DNA of 64,000 bases, taken from contig NZ_RCVJ01000085.1 in NCBI RefSeq assembly GCF_003667505.1, positions 45,385 through 109,384 on the forward strand, read 5' to 3'. The position numbers and the translations under genes were made by a program. Source of the DNA: Micromonospora sp. BL4 (GTDB lineage Bacteria > Actinomycetota > Actinomycetes > Mycobacteriales > Micromonosporaceae). The notes under the pieces were generated by a model, which did no database searches, had not been told where the DNA came from, and worked only from the letters and a program-made list of their open reading frames with translations. Numbering within the stretch: position 1 is the first letter of the stretch; every line of letters begins with the position of its first letter. This document shows positions 26,835 through 34,654 of the stretch, piece by piece.

Positions 26835-27425
26835 GTGGCTGATCTCCTCGTCTGGATCGACTGTGAAATGACCGGTTTGGACCTCGGCAGGGACAAGCTG
26901 ATCGAGGTTGCGGCACTGGTCACCGATCCTGACCTCAACGTGCTGGGTGACGGCGTCGACGTGGTGATCCACGCCGACGAGGCCGCGCTGGAGGCGATGC
27001 CGGAGATCGTCCGGACGATGCACGCCAAGTCCGGCCTCACCGAGGAGGTGCGCCGCTCCGCGGTGACCCTGGCCGAGGCCGAGGACCGGGTGCTGGAGTA
27101 CGTCAGCGGCTTCGTCAAGGATCCGCGTACCGCGCCGCTCTGTGGCAACTCGATCGCCACCGACCGGGGCTTCATCGCCCGGGACATGCCCCGACTCGAC
27201 GCGCACCTGCACTACCGGATGATCGACGTGTCGTCGATCAAGGAGTTGTGCCGCCGCTGGTACCCCCGCGTGTACTTCGGCCAGCCGCAGAAGGGCCTGG
27301 CGCACCGCGCGTTGGCCGACATCCGGGAGAGCATCCGGGAGTTGGAGTACTACCGGCGGACCATCTTCGTCCCGCTGCCCGGCCCTGACGTGGAGACCGC
27401 CAAGGGAATCGCCGCCGACCTCTGA
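26835..27425 (+). CDS. orn: Oligoribonuclease
   Basis: 196 residues. A DEDDh 3'-5' exonuclease that degrades two- to five-nucleotide RNAs, including pGpG. Catalytic residues: Asp and Glu in [10 protein letters not shown], Asp in [10 protein letters not shown], His and Asp in [23 protein letters not shown] and YYRRTIF are also typical. Length matches the family. The start is GTG; no strong ribosome-binding site. In actinomycetes orn is often followed by a tRNA, as here (tRNA-His about 105 bases downstream). Confidence 0.96.
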   Translation: MADLLVWIDCEMTGLDLGRDKLIEVAALVTDPDLNVLGDGVDVVIHADEAALEAMPEIVRTMHAKSGLTEEVRRSAVTLAEAEDRVLEYVSGFVKDPRTAPLCGNSIATDRGFIARDMPRLDAHLHYRMIDVSSIKELCRRWYPRVYFGQPQKGLAHRALADIRESIRELEYYRRTIFVPLPGPDVETAKGIAADL

Positions 27426-27530
27426 CCCGCCGCCGGGGTGAGCCGGCAACCCGCTGGACGGGGTCCGGCGCGGTGTGGCTATTATTGGTCCGCACCCCGC
27501 CCGGGGCGATCGACCGGGCGACGGCGGCAT

Positions 27531-27604
27531 GGTGGCTGTAGCTCAGTTGGCAGAGCACCGGGTTGTGGTCCCGGTTGTCGTGGGTTCAATTCCCATCAGT
27601 CACC
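27531..27604 (+). tRNA. tRNA-His (GTG)
   Basis: Acceptor stem GTGGCTG pairs with CAGTCAC (one G-U) and an extra 5' G at 27531 faces C73, the His identity element. The anticodon loop TTGTGGT gives GTG. D arm, T arm (GTGGG-TTCAATT-CCCAT) are canonical. CCA is not fully encoded. Confidence 0.96.
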
Positions 27605-27617
27605 CAGCTAGTGGATC

Positions 27618-27645
27618 TCAGGCCCCCTCCCACGAGGGGGCCTGA
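27618..27645 (+). terminator. Hairpin terminator after tRNA-His
   Basis: Perfect 12-bp stem TCAGGCCCCCTC (27618-27629) with CCAC loop and right arm 27634-27645. Confidence 0.8.
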
Positions 27646-27697
27646 GCCGTATGTGGGACTGACGGTCAGAGGACCACGGGCGGATCGGCGCCCATAC

Positions 27698-27728
27698 GAA
27701 AGCCCCCTCCGCCACGGAGGGGGCTTTC
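27698..27728 (-). terminator. Hairpin terminator of the first L,D-transpeptidase gene
   Basis: Perfect 14-bp stem GAAAGCCCCCTCCG (27698-27711), CCA loop, right arm 27715-27728. It begins 16 bases beyond the stop of the minus-strand gene. Confidence 0.8.
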
Positions 27729-27743
27729 GTCGTTTCGGCTGCC

Positions 27744-29030
27744 TCAGGCGGTCGGCGTGGGCGTCGGGGTGCCGGCGTCCGGGGTCGGCGAGGTGTCCGG
27801 GTCGGCGGGCGGCTCGTACGGCAGCGCGCTGCCCTTGACGTACTCGTCCCAGCTCATGTTCCAGTCGGTCCAGCCGTTGCCGTTCTGGAGCTTCCGCTCG
27901 GTGCCCTTGACGGTGATCGGGTCACCGACCCGGGTGTTCTTGAACAGCCAGTCGCCGTTGGCCATCGACACGTTCACACAGCCGTGTGAGACGTTCGTGG
28001 TGCCCTGCTGCCCCTCGGACCAGGGCGCGGCGTGGATGAACTCCCCGCCCCAGGTGAGCCGCTGGGCGAAGTCAATCTTGGTGCGGTAGCCCTCCTCGGG
28101 GCCCAGCTCCTCCATGGTGTCGAAGACCGTCTTGCGCAGCTTCTCGATCACCACCATGGTGCCGCTGGACGACGGGGTGCTCTTCTTGCCCAGGCTGACC
28201 GGGATGGTCTTCACCACGGAGCCGTTCCGGGTGACCGTCATCCGCTTGGTCTTGTTGTCCACGGTCATGACCACCGCTGCGCCGATCTTGATGTCCACGG
28301 TCAGGTCGGCGCGGCCGTACCAGCCGTCCCCCATCGGCAGGCCGCCGGCCTGCACCCGGTAGGAGACCTTGCTGTCGGCCTTCCAGAACTGCTTCGGCCG
28401 GTACCGGATCTCGGTGGGGCTGACCCAGTGCCAGATGCCCTCCTGGGCCGGCGTCGAGGTCACCGTCATCCGGCGCTGCACGTCGTCGCGGTAGTCCTCC
28501 GGGATGGCGCGGCTGAACTTCACGATCAGCGGCATCCCGACCCCGACCACCTGGTTGTCGCCGAGGAAGCTGCTCACCCGCACCTGCTTGCCCGGCTTGG
28601 CCATGGTGGTGAAGGTGCTGGTCGCGGTGGCCGGACGGCCGTCGTCGCCGGTGGCGGTCACCGTGGCGGTGTAGCTCGTGCCGTACTCCAGTGCCCCGGC
28701 CGGCAGCCAGGTCTTGCCGTCCGCGCTGACGGAACCCTCGACCGCCTTGCCGGCCGCGTCCTTGAGCTCGACGGCGGTCTCGACGGCGTCCTTCGTGGTG
28801 AAGGTGATGCCGGTGGACGCAGGCACGTCCTTGGCGTCGGTCGCCGGTTCGCTGATGGTCGCCGCCGCCTTCGGCGCCGGACTCTCGCTGCCGCCCTGCC
28901 ACGAGGACGGCTTACCGCCGTCACCGTCGGTACAGGCGGAGGTGAAGGCCAGTGCCACGGCGAGAAGCCCCGCCGCGAACACGCGGCGTCGCCCACCGGG
29001 CCGGATCAGCTGGTCCTGGCTAGCTCGCAT
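27744..29030 (-). CDS. L,D-transpeptidase lipoprotein with Ig-like domains
   Basis: 428 residues. A lipoprotein signal (LLAVALAFTSAC, Cys about 32) is followed by two Ig-like domains (about 65-250) and a YkuD catalytic domain (about 255-385) with VSLGKKSTPSSSG, FIHAAPWS and the active-site motif NVSHGCVNVSMAN, where Cys is the nucleophile. A Pro/Thr-rich tail follows. These enzymes form 3-3 cross-links in peptidoglycan and are carbapenem-sensitive. ATG 29030 has GAGGGAA upstream. It lies next to a paralogue on the same strand. The lipobox is slightly unusual, with Thr at the -3 position. Confidence 0.93.
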   Translation of the reverse strand: MRASQDQLIRPGGRRRVFAAGLLAVALAFTSACTDGDGGKPSSWQGGSESPAPKAAATISEPATDAKDVPASTGITFTTKDAVETAVELKDAAGKAVEGSVSADGKTWLPAGALEYGTSYTATVTATGDDGRPATATSTFTTMAKPGKQVRVSSFLGDNQVVGVGMPLIVKFSRAIPEDYRDDVQRRMTVTSTPAQEGIWHWVSPTEIRYRPKQFWKADSKVSYRVQAGGLPMGDGWYGRADLTVDIKIGAAVVMTVDNKTKRMTVTRNGSVVKTIPVSLGKKSTPSSSGTMVVIEKLRKTVFDTMEELGPEEGYRTKIDFAQRLTWGGEFIHAAPWSEGQQGTTNVSHGCVNVSMANGDWLFKNTRVGDPITVKGTERKLQNGNGWTDWNMSWDEYVKGSALPYEPPADPDTSPTPDAGTPTPTPTA

Positions 29031-29129
29031 GATTCCCTCACAGTCGTGGTCCCTGACCCATCGTCTCCTACTGACGCACCAGGACCGGCCCTGGTTGCAC
29101 AGGGTGAACCGGAACACGCCGACGATGAT

Positions 29130-29153
29130 GCCGGAATTTTGTTAAAATCCGGC
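29130..29153. repeat. AT-rich near-perfect inverted repeat upstream of an L,D-transpeptidase gene
   Basis: GCCGGAATTTT (29130-29140), GTT, AAAATCCGGC (29144-29153); arms match apart from one extra A. It lies about 100 bases upstream of the ATG at 29030 and stands out as AT-rich. It could be an operator or part of a promoter; unproven. Confidence 0.4.
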
Positions 29154-29236
29154 GTTTCGTGAGTCTGGCTCGTCTCCGTGCCGGGACTGAGGGGTCGCCG
29201 CGGGCGCCGTCGCGCCGCGGGCAGTGCAAGGGTACG

Positions 29237-29266
29237 CGCCGGCCCGCGCGGTCGCACGGGCCGGCG
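29237..29266 (-). terminator. Hairpin terminator of the second L,D-transpeptidase gene
   Basis: CGCCGGCCCG (29237-29246) pairs with CGGGCCGGCG (29257-29266), ten-base loop, starting 18 bases beyond the stop of the minus-strand gene. Confidence 0.65.
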
Positions 29267-29283
29267 TGCGGCCGGAGTACGGC

Positions 29284-30552
29284 TCAAAGCGCCGGGCCGG
29301 ACCCACCCGCGGGCACCGGCAGCGCACTGCCCTTGACGAATTGCGACCAGCTCAGGCTCCACGCCGTCCAGCCGTTGCCGGCGGCGAGCCTGCGCTCGGT
29401 CCCCTTCACCGTGATCGGGTCACCGATCCGCGTCTTGCCGAACAGCCACCGGGCGTTCGCCGTCGACACGTTCACGCAGCCGTGCGAGACGTTCTGCCGC
29501 CCCTGCACGTGCTCCGACCAGGGCGCGGCGTGGATGTACTCGCCACCCCAGGTGAGCCGCTGGGCGAAGTCGATCTCGGTGACGTAGCGGTTGGCCGGGT
29601 CCGGGTCGTCACGGGTGTCGAAGACCGTGGACTCCTTCTTCTCCATCACCACCATCGTGCCGCTGGACGACGGGGTGCTCTTCTTGCCCAGGCTCACCGG
29701 CACGGTGCGGACCAGCGTGCCGTTCTCGTACACCGTCATCTTCTTGGTGGCGTTGTCGACCTTCATCACGAACGACCGGCCGATCTTGGCGGTGGCCTTG
29801 CGGTCCACGTCGCCGTAGCGGCCATTGCTCAGCGGCACCCCGGCCAGGGCGATCCGTACGGTGAGCGTGGTGCCCGGCTTCCAGTACTCCGGCGCCCGGT
29901 AGTAGGCCTGCGTGCCGTTGTCGACCCAGTGCCACGCCCCCGGCTGCGGCGGGTCGGTGCGGACGAACATCCGCTTCTGCACCGCCGCCCGGTCCTTCTT
30001 CGGGATGCCCGGGTGGAACTCGGTGACCACCGGCATGGCCACGCCGTAGCTCTTGTCGTCGAAGAGGTAGAGGCCGGACCCGATGGTCGACCTGGGCTTG
30101 GCCATCGTGGTGAAGCTGCTGGTGCCCTGGCTGCTCGTCCCGTCGGCCCCGGTCGCCGTCACCGTGGCGGTGTACCTGGTGCCGTACTTCAGCGGGGCGT
30201 TCGGCACCCAGGCGGAGCCGTCGGTGCGCAGCGTGCCCGCGACCGCGCCGCCGCTCGCGGCGGTCAGGGTGACCGTGGACACCTTCGCGCCGTCCGGGAG
30301 CTTCGCGCTGATCTCCGTACTCACCGGCTTGTTCTTCGTGCCGTCGCCCGGGCTCAGCGCGAGCGCGGGCCCACTCGGCGCGGCCGGCGTCGTCGGCTCC
30401 GCCGCGCCGGGCTCGGCGCTCGCGCTTGCGCTCGGACCGGACCCGCCGACGAACTCCGGGTTCTTCTGCTCGTCGCCGCAGGCGGTCAGTGCCAGCGACG
30501 CCACCAGGGCCAGAGCGCCCACCACCGCCCCGGCTCGCGTGAACCGTGCCAT
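29284..30552 (-). CDS. L,D-transpeptidase lipoprotein with Ig-like domains (paralogue)
   Basis: 422 residues. A canonical lipobox LALTAC gives a lipidated Cys near residue 25. A Ser/Ala/Pro linker, two Ig-like domains (about 65-240) and a YkuD domain (about 245-380) follow. The YkuD domain contains VSLGKKSTPSSSG, YIHAAPWSEHVQGR and the active site NVSHGCVNVSTAN. It shares long identical stretches with the neighbouring transpeptidase, so the two arose by tandem duplication. ATG 30552 has AGGTGGGG upstream; an in-frame GTG/ATG 33 bases earlier is less likely. It performs extracytoplasmic peptidoglycan 3-3 cross-linking. Confidence 0.93.
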   Translation of the reverse strand: MARFTRAGAVVGALALVASLALTACGDEQKNPEFVGGSGPSASASAEPGAAEPTTPAAPSGPALALSPGDGTKNKPVSTEISAKLPDGAKVSTVTLTAASGGAVAGTLRTDGSAWVPNAPLKYGTRYTATVTATGADGTSSQGTSSFTTMAKPRSTIGSGLYLFDDKSYGVAMPVVTEFHPGIPKKDRAAVQKRMFVRTDPPQPGAWHWVDNGTQAYYRAPEYWKPGTTLTVRIALAGVPLSNGRYGDVDRKATAKIGRSFVMKVDNATKKMTVYENGTLVRTVPVSLGKKSTPSSSGTMVVMEKKESTVFDTRDDPDPANRYVTEIDFAQRLTWGGEYIHAAPWSEHVQGRQNVSHGCVNVSTANARWLFGKTRIGDPITVKGTERRLAAGNGWTAWSLSWSQFVKGSALPVPAGGSGPAL

Positions 30553-30739
30553 CCCCACCTCTGTTCTCGCGTACCTGGCGGACATCGTGCCGCATCACCG
30601 CCTTGGCAGACGGTCCCGTCCTCGTCGCGCGGGCCGTTTTGAGACCTTTTGCCCGCTAAGCTCGACCGAAGGGGGGACCCGGGCAACCGGATTGGAGCCC
30701 GGCTCGGCGGGGTGCTAATGTTCTCTCCGTTGCCGACGA

Positions 30740-30815
30740 GCGCCGCTAGCTCAACTGGCAGAGCAGCGGACTCTTAATCCGCGGGTTCGGGGTTCGAGTC
30801 CCTGGCGGCGCACCA
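30740..30815 (+). tRNA. tRNA-Lys (CTT)
   Basis: Acceptor GCGCCGC/GCGGCGC is perfect, anticodon stem GCGGA/TCCGC closes loop CTCTTAA giving CTT, T arm GGGG-TTCGAGT-CCCT is canonical, A73 and CCA (30813-30815) are encoded. Confidence 0.96.
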
Positions 30816-30822
30816 GCAATAA

Positions 30823-30856
30823 TCTGGGCATTCACCCTCACGGGTGGGTGCCCAGA
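30823..30856 (+). terminator. Hairpin terminator after tRNA-Lys
   Basis: TCTGGGCATTCACCC (30823-30837), TCAC loop, GGGTGGGTGCCCAGA (30842-30856); 15 pairs including two G-U. Confidence 0.75.
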
Positions 30857-30908
30857 TGTGGTTTCGGGGGGAGTGACGCGGGTCCGGGCGTGGTCGCCAG
30901 GCATCCTC

Positions 30909-30942
30909 ATACCTCAGAGTCATATTTATGCCTCAGAGGTAT
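30909..30942. repeat. Inverted and direct repeat in the tRNA-Lys/J-domain gene interval
   Basis: ATACCTC (30909-30915) and GAGGTAT (30936-30942) form a 7-bp inverted repeat, and CCTCAGAG occurs twice within it. The stretch is AT-rich compared with its flanks. It lies downstream of the minus-strand J-domain gene; function unknown. The rest of 30857-31077 holds no supported gene. Confidence 0.35.
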
Positions 30943-31077
30943 ACGGCTCTGTGCCAACTGTCCCGCCCCCGTAGCGGTCATCGCCGCGGCTGCCGGACTG
31001 CCCCAGGCCGGCTGCGACGACGACGTGCTCCCGATGGTCCCGTGACTCGCGCCGGGCAGGGTGCTCTTTCGAGACGT

Positions 31078-32079
31078 TCAACGCAGCCAGCGGACGCGCT
31101 CTTCGATTCCGCCGATCGCTGTCCGCCACACAGCGCTGAACAGCCCGCCCTGGAGGGACGCGAGTTGGCGACGGGCGCCCCAGCCGGCGACTGGCCGGTC
31201 GGCGACCCGAAACAGGTCATCGAGGTAATCCAGGGGCGAACCCACGGCCAGGTGCTTCAGCACACCGTCGAGCTCGAACGCCTCCGAGATCTCTCGAATG
31301 AGGTCACGGTTGGCGATGAACAATGTCGGGACCCACTGCGCCGGCGGAAACCTCAGGCTGTAGGTGATGAGGTCGAAGTCGAAGGTGTGTTCATCGTCAG
31401 GCTCCGTCGCAGTGCTGCCCATGCCGTCCAGGAAGCTTTCCCACCCCTCGATGGAAGCCAATTCATGGGTTTCGGTCCTGGTCACATACTTGCGCATGGA
31501 TTCTGCGGATCTGAATAGGAGCAGGTGACTCTGAGCGCCGAGGAATGCCGCGTCGGTCTGTTGGTCGTCGAGGTGCGCGCGAAGCGTGTATCCCCTTTCG
31601 CCGGACCGAAGTGTGATGGCAATCGGGTGAATAGTTGAACGCGGGTCAGCTGAGGTGACCGGCCGGCTCGCGCCCGGGAAGCCCGGGTGCGTCCACTGTG
31701 CTCTGGGATTCTCGCGTTCGCGGGTCTCGCGTTCCCGATCCTGACGTTCCCGGGCTTCCCGTTCGCGGCTCTGACCCTCGCGCTTCTGACGTTCGCGGTC
31801 CTGGCGTTGGCGGTTTTCGCGCTCGCGGTCCCGGCGTTCCCGGGTCTGACGCTCGCGGTCGTGATGTGCGCGAGTGTGGACATCTGTCAGATGCTGGTAC
31901 GCCGCGTTGATCCGCTGCATTTGCCGGGTGACTTCCTCCCGGACCTTCGCGGAGCTCGACTGATGTCTGTCCGGATGCCAGATCTGCGCGAGAACGAGGT
32001 AGCGTTCCCGAATCTCCGCGACCGACGATTCACGTGTCACGCCGAGAAGCGTGTACGGATCCTGTCCGTCAGGAAACAT
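31078..32079 (-). CDS. J-domain protein with long charged single-alpha-helix-like linker and unknown C-terminal domain
   Basis: 333 residues. The N-terminal J domain (about 8-68) has DPYTLLGV, the HPD motif in QIWHPDRHQ and INAAYQHLTD, so it can stimulate a DnaK ATPase. Residues about 70-125 are almost entirely Arg, Glu, Asp and Gln in ER/DRE repeats, expected to form a rigid single helix. The C-terminal domain (about 145-333, ITLRSGERGYTLRAHLDDQQ, FDFDLITYSLRFPPAQWVPT) has no recognised signature. ATG 32079 has GGTGGA upstream; a GTG nine bases earlier is possible. Codon use is less GC-biased than its neighbours, and the gene lies beyond tRNA-Lys, consistent with acquisition. Confidence 0.75.
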   Translation of the reverse strand: MFPDGQDPYTLLGVTRESSVAEIRERYLVLAQIWHPDRHQSSSAKVREEVTRQMQRINAAYQHLTDVHTRAHHDRERQTRERRDRERENRQRQDRERQKREGQSREREARERQDRERETRERENPRAQWTHPGFPGASRPVTSADPRSTIHPIAITLRSGERGYTLRAHLDDQQTDAAFLGAQSHLLLFRSAESMRKYVTRTETHELASIEGWESFLDGMGSTATEPDDEHTFDFDLITYSLRFPPAQWVPTLFIANRDLIREISEAFELDGVLKHLAVGSPLDYLDDLFRVADRPVAGWGARRQLASLQGGLFSAVWRTAIGGIEERVRWLR

Positions 32080-32246
32080 GGTATCCACCGGATCTTATAA
32101 ACAATCGGGGCGCGTGCCCGTTGATCATAACAGCAATTGTCGATACCTACGCGCCCCGGCTCCACCGCCCGCGGCGAGTCGTTACCGCTGTCTGTGGGAG
32201 TACATCCGCGCCGGATAGGTTCGCGTGTGGTGGGTAGACGGCGCGC

Positions 32247-33461
32247 GTGCCCGCGAACCAGGAGGCGACAGCCGACGTCGACCCGGCGCCGCAGCGGCGG
32301 TCCCTGGTTGGCCGGACGTTCGCTGGCCTGCGGGAACGTGGGCAACGCCTGGTACGCGCCCGCGCCTGGCGGTTACGCCTGTTCGGTCTGCTCGCTGTGC
32401 AGGCCGGCATCGCGGCGGCGATCGCCTGGTTCGTGGCCTACCAGTTCCTGGACAACTCCAGCCCGGTCTTCGCACCGACCACCGCGGTCGGCATCGTGGC
32501 CGCCGCGATGGGCTCACGCCTGCGCCGTACCGCTGAGCTGCTGGCCGGGGTGGTCCTCGGACTCGCTGTCGGTGACACGCTCATGCCGCTGTTCGGCATC
32601 GGGCCCTGGCAGACCGGCTTGGTGGTCGTGTTGGCGATCATCGTCGCCATCCTGCTAAAGGGCGGTGGTTCACTGCTCACCCAGGCTGGTGGTACCGCCG
32701 TGCTCATCGCCACCCTGGAGCCGCCGGTGCGTGACCTGTCCGTTCCCCGCTTCGTCGACGCCGCGGTCGGAGGGCTGATCGGGCTGGCGGTCGGTCTGCT
32801 GCTGGTGCCCATCCACCCGCAACGGACGGTGCAGCGGCTGGCCGAACCCGTCCTCGATCCGGGTATGGCCGCCATGCACGACCTGGCCGCCGCGCTACGT
32901 GCGCGTGATCTTGGTGAGGCTCAGCGGAGCCTACGACGACTGCGTGACCTCGACCCCCGGTTGACCGCGCTGGAGGAGGGGCTCAGCGCGGCCCAGGAGG
33001 TGGTGCGATTAGCGCCACTACGCTGGCGCGACCGCACCTCCCTGGCCTTCTACACCGAGGCCGTCCGGCACCTGGAGCGCACCCTGCACAGCTGCCGGTC
33101 GATCGCACGCCGACTCACGACAGCCCTCAAGGATGATGAACCGATACCCGCGGAGCTGCCGGCGGCCATCGACCTGCTCGCCGACGGTGTGCAGACCCTG
33201 CGGTCCAGCATCCGTGCCCGCGAGGGGCCCCACAAGGCGCGCGAGCAGATCCTGATGGCCGTCGAGATGGTCGGACGGGCGCGGGGAGAAGCGGGGTTGG
33301 ACCCCACCCGCCCGCACACCCACCGGTTGGGCTACTCCGGGCTGATCGCCGTGGGTGAGTTCCGGACAGCCGCGCACGACCTGCTCATCGCCAGCGGGTT
33401 GGACGCCGACCCGGCGGCCGAGCTGGTGCGGCGGGCCGTCGATCAGGACGAGCAGGACTGA
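32247..33461 (+). CDS. FUSC/aromatic-acid-exporter family membrane protein
   Basis: 404 residues. About five to six TM helices (about 45-190) include AIAWFVAYQFLDNSSPVFAPTTAVGIVAAAMGSR (key words FAPTTAVGIV) and FVDAAVGGLIGLAVGLLLVP, the two-fold membrane repeat of the FUSC/ArAE group. A cytoplasmic helical domain follows (about 200-404, with LRRLRDLDPRLTALEEGL and MAVEMVGRARGEAGLDP). Related proteins export aromatic acids or hydrophobic compounds; the substrate here is unknown. The gene end overlaps the convergent SnoaL-like gene by 19 bases. Confidence 0.85.
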   Translation: MPANQEATADVDPAPQRRSLVGRTFAGLRERGQRLVRARAWRLRLFGLLAVQAGIAAAIAWFVAYQFLDNSSPVFAPTTAVGIVAAAMGSRLRRTAELLAGVVLGLAVGDTLMPLFGIGPWQTGLVVVLAIIVAILLKGGGSLLTQAGGTAVLIATLEPPVRDLSVPRFVDAAVGGLIGLAVGLLLVPIHPQRTVQRLAEPVLDPGMAAMHDLAAALRARDLGEAQRSLRRLRDLDPRLTALEEGLSAAQEVVRLAPLRWRDRTSLAFYTEAVRHLERTLHSCRSIARRLTTALKDDEPIPAELPAAIDLLADGVQTLRSSIRAREGPHKAREQILMAVEMVGRARGEAGLDPTRPHTHRLGYSGLIAVGEFRTAAHDLLIASGLDADPAAELVRRAVDQDEQD

Positions 33462-33871
33462 GGCGCGGGGGCTGACTCGAACAGGCCGGCGGGCGGCAGG
33501 TGGCGGCCTTCCATGACGTGCGAGTAGTCGCGAGCCTCGGCCACGAGGCCGGCTTCGTCGAAGCGCAGCAGGGTGCAGCCCGAGATGGTCGTGGCCGCAC
33601 CCTTGACGTAGATCACCGACCAGTACTCCACGGCGGCCGCCTGTCCGTCGACCTGCGGCTCGGCGAACCACACCTCCGCCGGGTGGGACTCCTCGGCGAA
33701 GCACTCCGTCAGGTAGGCACGGAGGCCGGAACGCCCCCGGTACGGGCGGAACATCGAGGCCCAGTGGTCGCCGTCCGCACTCTGCAGGGCTGCGATCGCC
33801 TCGACGTCCCGGACCGGCCAGGCTTCGGTCCACGTCCGGGCCCACCGCTGGGCCAGCTCCCGAGTGTCCAC
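33443..33871 (-). CDS. SnoaL-like (NTF2-fold) protein
   Basis: 142 residues, a single SnoaL/NTF2-like alpha-plus-beta barrel: LAQRWARTWTEAWPVRDVEAIAALQSADGDHWASMF, then GRSGLRAYLTECFAEESHP, VEYWSVIYVKGAATTISGCTLLRFDEAGLVAEARDY. These features match stand-alone SnoaL_2 proteins with roles from polyketide cyclisation to stress. GTG 33871 is preferred because GAAGGAGAC precedes it; an upstream in-frame start would add residues not typical of the fold. No substrate can be inferred. Confidence 0.78.
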   Translation of the reverse strand: MDTRELAQRWARTWTEAWPVRDVEAIAALQSADGDHWASMFRPYRGRSGLRAYLTECFAEESHPAEVWFAEPQVDGQAAAVEYWSVIYVKGAATTISGCTLLRFDEAGLVAEARDYSHVMEGRHLPPAGLFESAPAPQSCSS

Positions 33872-33917
33872 GACCGTCTCCTTCGCCCACCCGCATTCGC
33901 TCGTCACCGCAGTGGTA

Positions 33918-34157
33918 TCAGGGACCCCTGACATCCCCACGGGGCACGGTCTGCGCCTGATCCGCGAGCCGCGCGACCGTCCGGGCCAGGATCTTCGCCC
34001 GCGTCTCGGGTGTGCGGGCCTTGAGCAGCGGCAGGATCACGGCGTACCGGGCGGAGCGGCCGAGCCGTTCGAAGGCGGCGGTGGCGCGGGGTTCGCCGGC
34101 CAACGCGGCCGTCAGATCGGGCGGGACGGCGGCGGCACGCTGAGACTCGTACGTCAC
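33918..34157 (-). CDS. Short YdeI/OmpD-associated-like protein
   Basis: 79 residues: VPPDLTAALAGEPRATAAFERLGRSARYAVILPLLKARTPETRAKILARTVARL (key words VPPDL, FERLG, ARTPETRAKILARTV). This matches the C-terminal helical part found in YdeI/bacteriocin-resistance-like proteins, in which longer members carry an extra N-terminal domain; here only the short module is present. The GTG at 34157 overlaps the glyoxalase stop as GTGA, indicating cotranscription. Function is unknown. Confidence 0.72.
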   Translation of the reverse strand: MTYESQRAAAVPPDLTAALAGEPRATAAFERLGRSARYAVILPLLKARTPETRAKILARTVARLADQAQTVPRGDVRGP

Positions 34158-34576
34158 GCCGACCTCATGGACGAGAGGACGTCGAGGTAGTGCGGGTTGC
34201 TCATGACGCCGAGCACGTTGCCGAACGGGTCGACCACCGCCGCGGTGACGAACCCCTCGTCGCCGTGCGGAGTGATCGGCTGGTACTCCGTGGCGCCCAT
34301 CGCCAGCAGTCGCTCGACGGTCGCGTCGAGGTCGTCGACGTGCCAGTGCATGACGGCGCCGCCGGGGCCGGTCGCGCCGGGCGGCGCGTACCGGCGGTCG
34401 ATGATGCCCAGCTCCGCCTGGTAGTCGCCGACACGGAACTCGGTGTAGGCGGGGCGTCCGTCGGGGCCGGTGCGCAGGAAGTACGCCTCCAGCCCCAGGA
34501 ACTCCGCGTACCAGTCGGTCGCCGCTGCCACGTCGTCGGCCCAGATGTTGAGTGTGGCGAATCCTCGCAGGCTCAT
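34154..34576 (-). CDS. Glyoxalase/VOC superfamily protein
   Basis: 140 residues with the two beta-alpha-beta-beta-beta modules of the VOC fold: MSLRGFATLNIWADDVAAATDWYAEFLGLEAYF and MHWHVDDLDATVERLLAMGATEYQP, ending in the common FVTAAVVDPFGNVLGVMSNPH. The Glu/His-type metal ligands are partly recognisable (WHVDD). ATG 34576 follows GAGGGGAG. It may act in resistance or small-molecule metabolism; the substrate is unknown. It is cotranscribed with the short YdeI-like gene. Confidence 0.82.
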   Translation of the reverse strand: MSLRGFATLNIWADDVAAATDWYAEFLGLEAYFLRTGPDGRPAYTEFRVGDYQAELGIIDRRYAPPGATGPGGAVMHWHVDDLDATVERLLAMGATEYQPITPHGDEGFVTAAVVDPFGNVLGVMSNPHYLDVLSSMRSA

Positions 34577-34654
34577 CAGTCTCCCCTCGTCGATGGGTTC
34601 TGCGGCCACGCTATCGGCGATTGCGGAAGCTCCCGTTCCTCAATGGCAGCCTCG

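Noticed and set aside
30740..32246. Integrative element in the tRNA-Lys site
   Set aside because: No integrase, no repeat of the tRNA 3' end and no mobility genes were found in the interval, so only the atypical J-domain gene is flagged.
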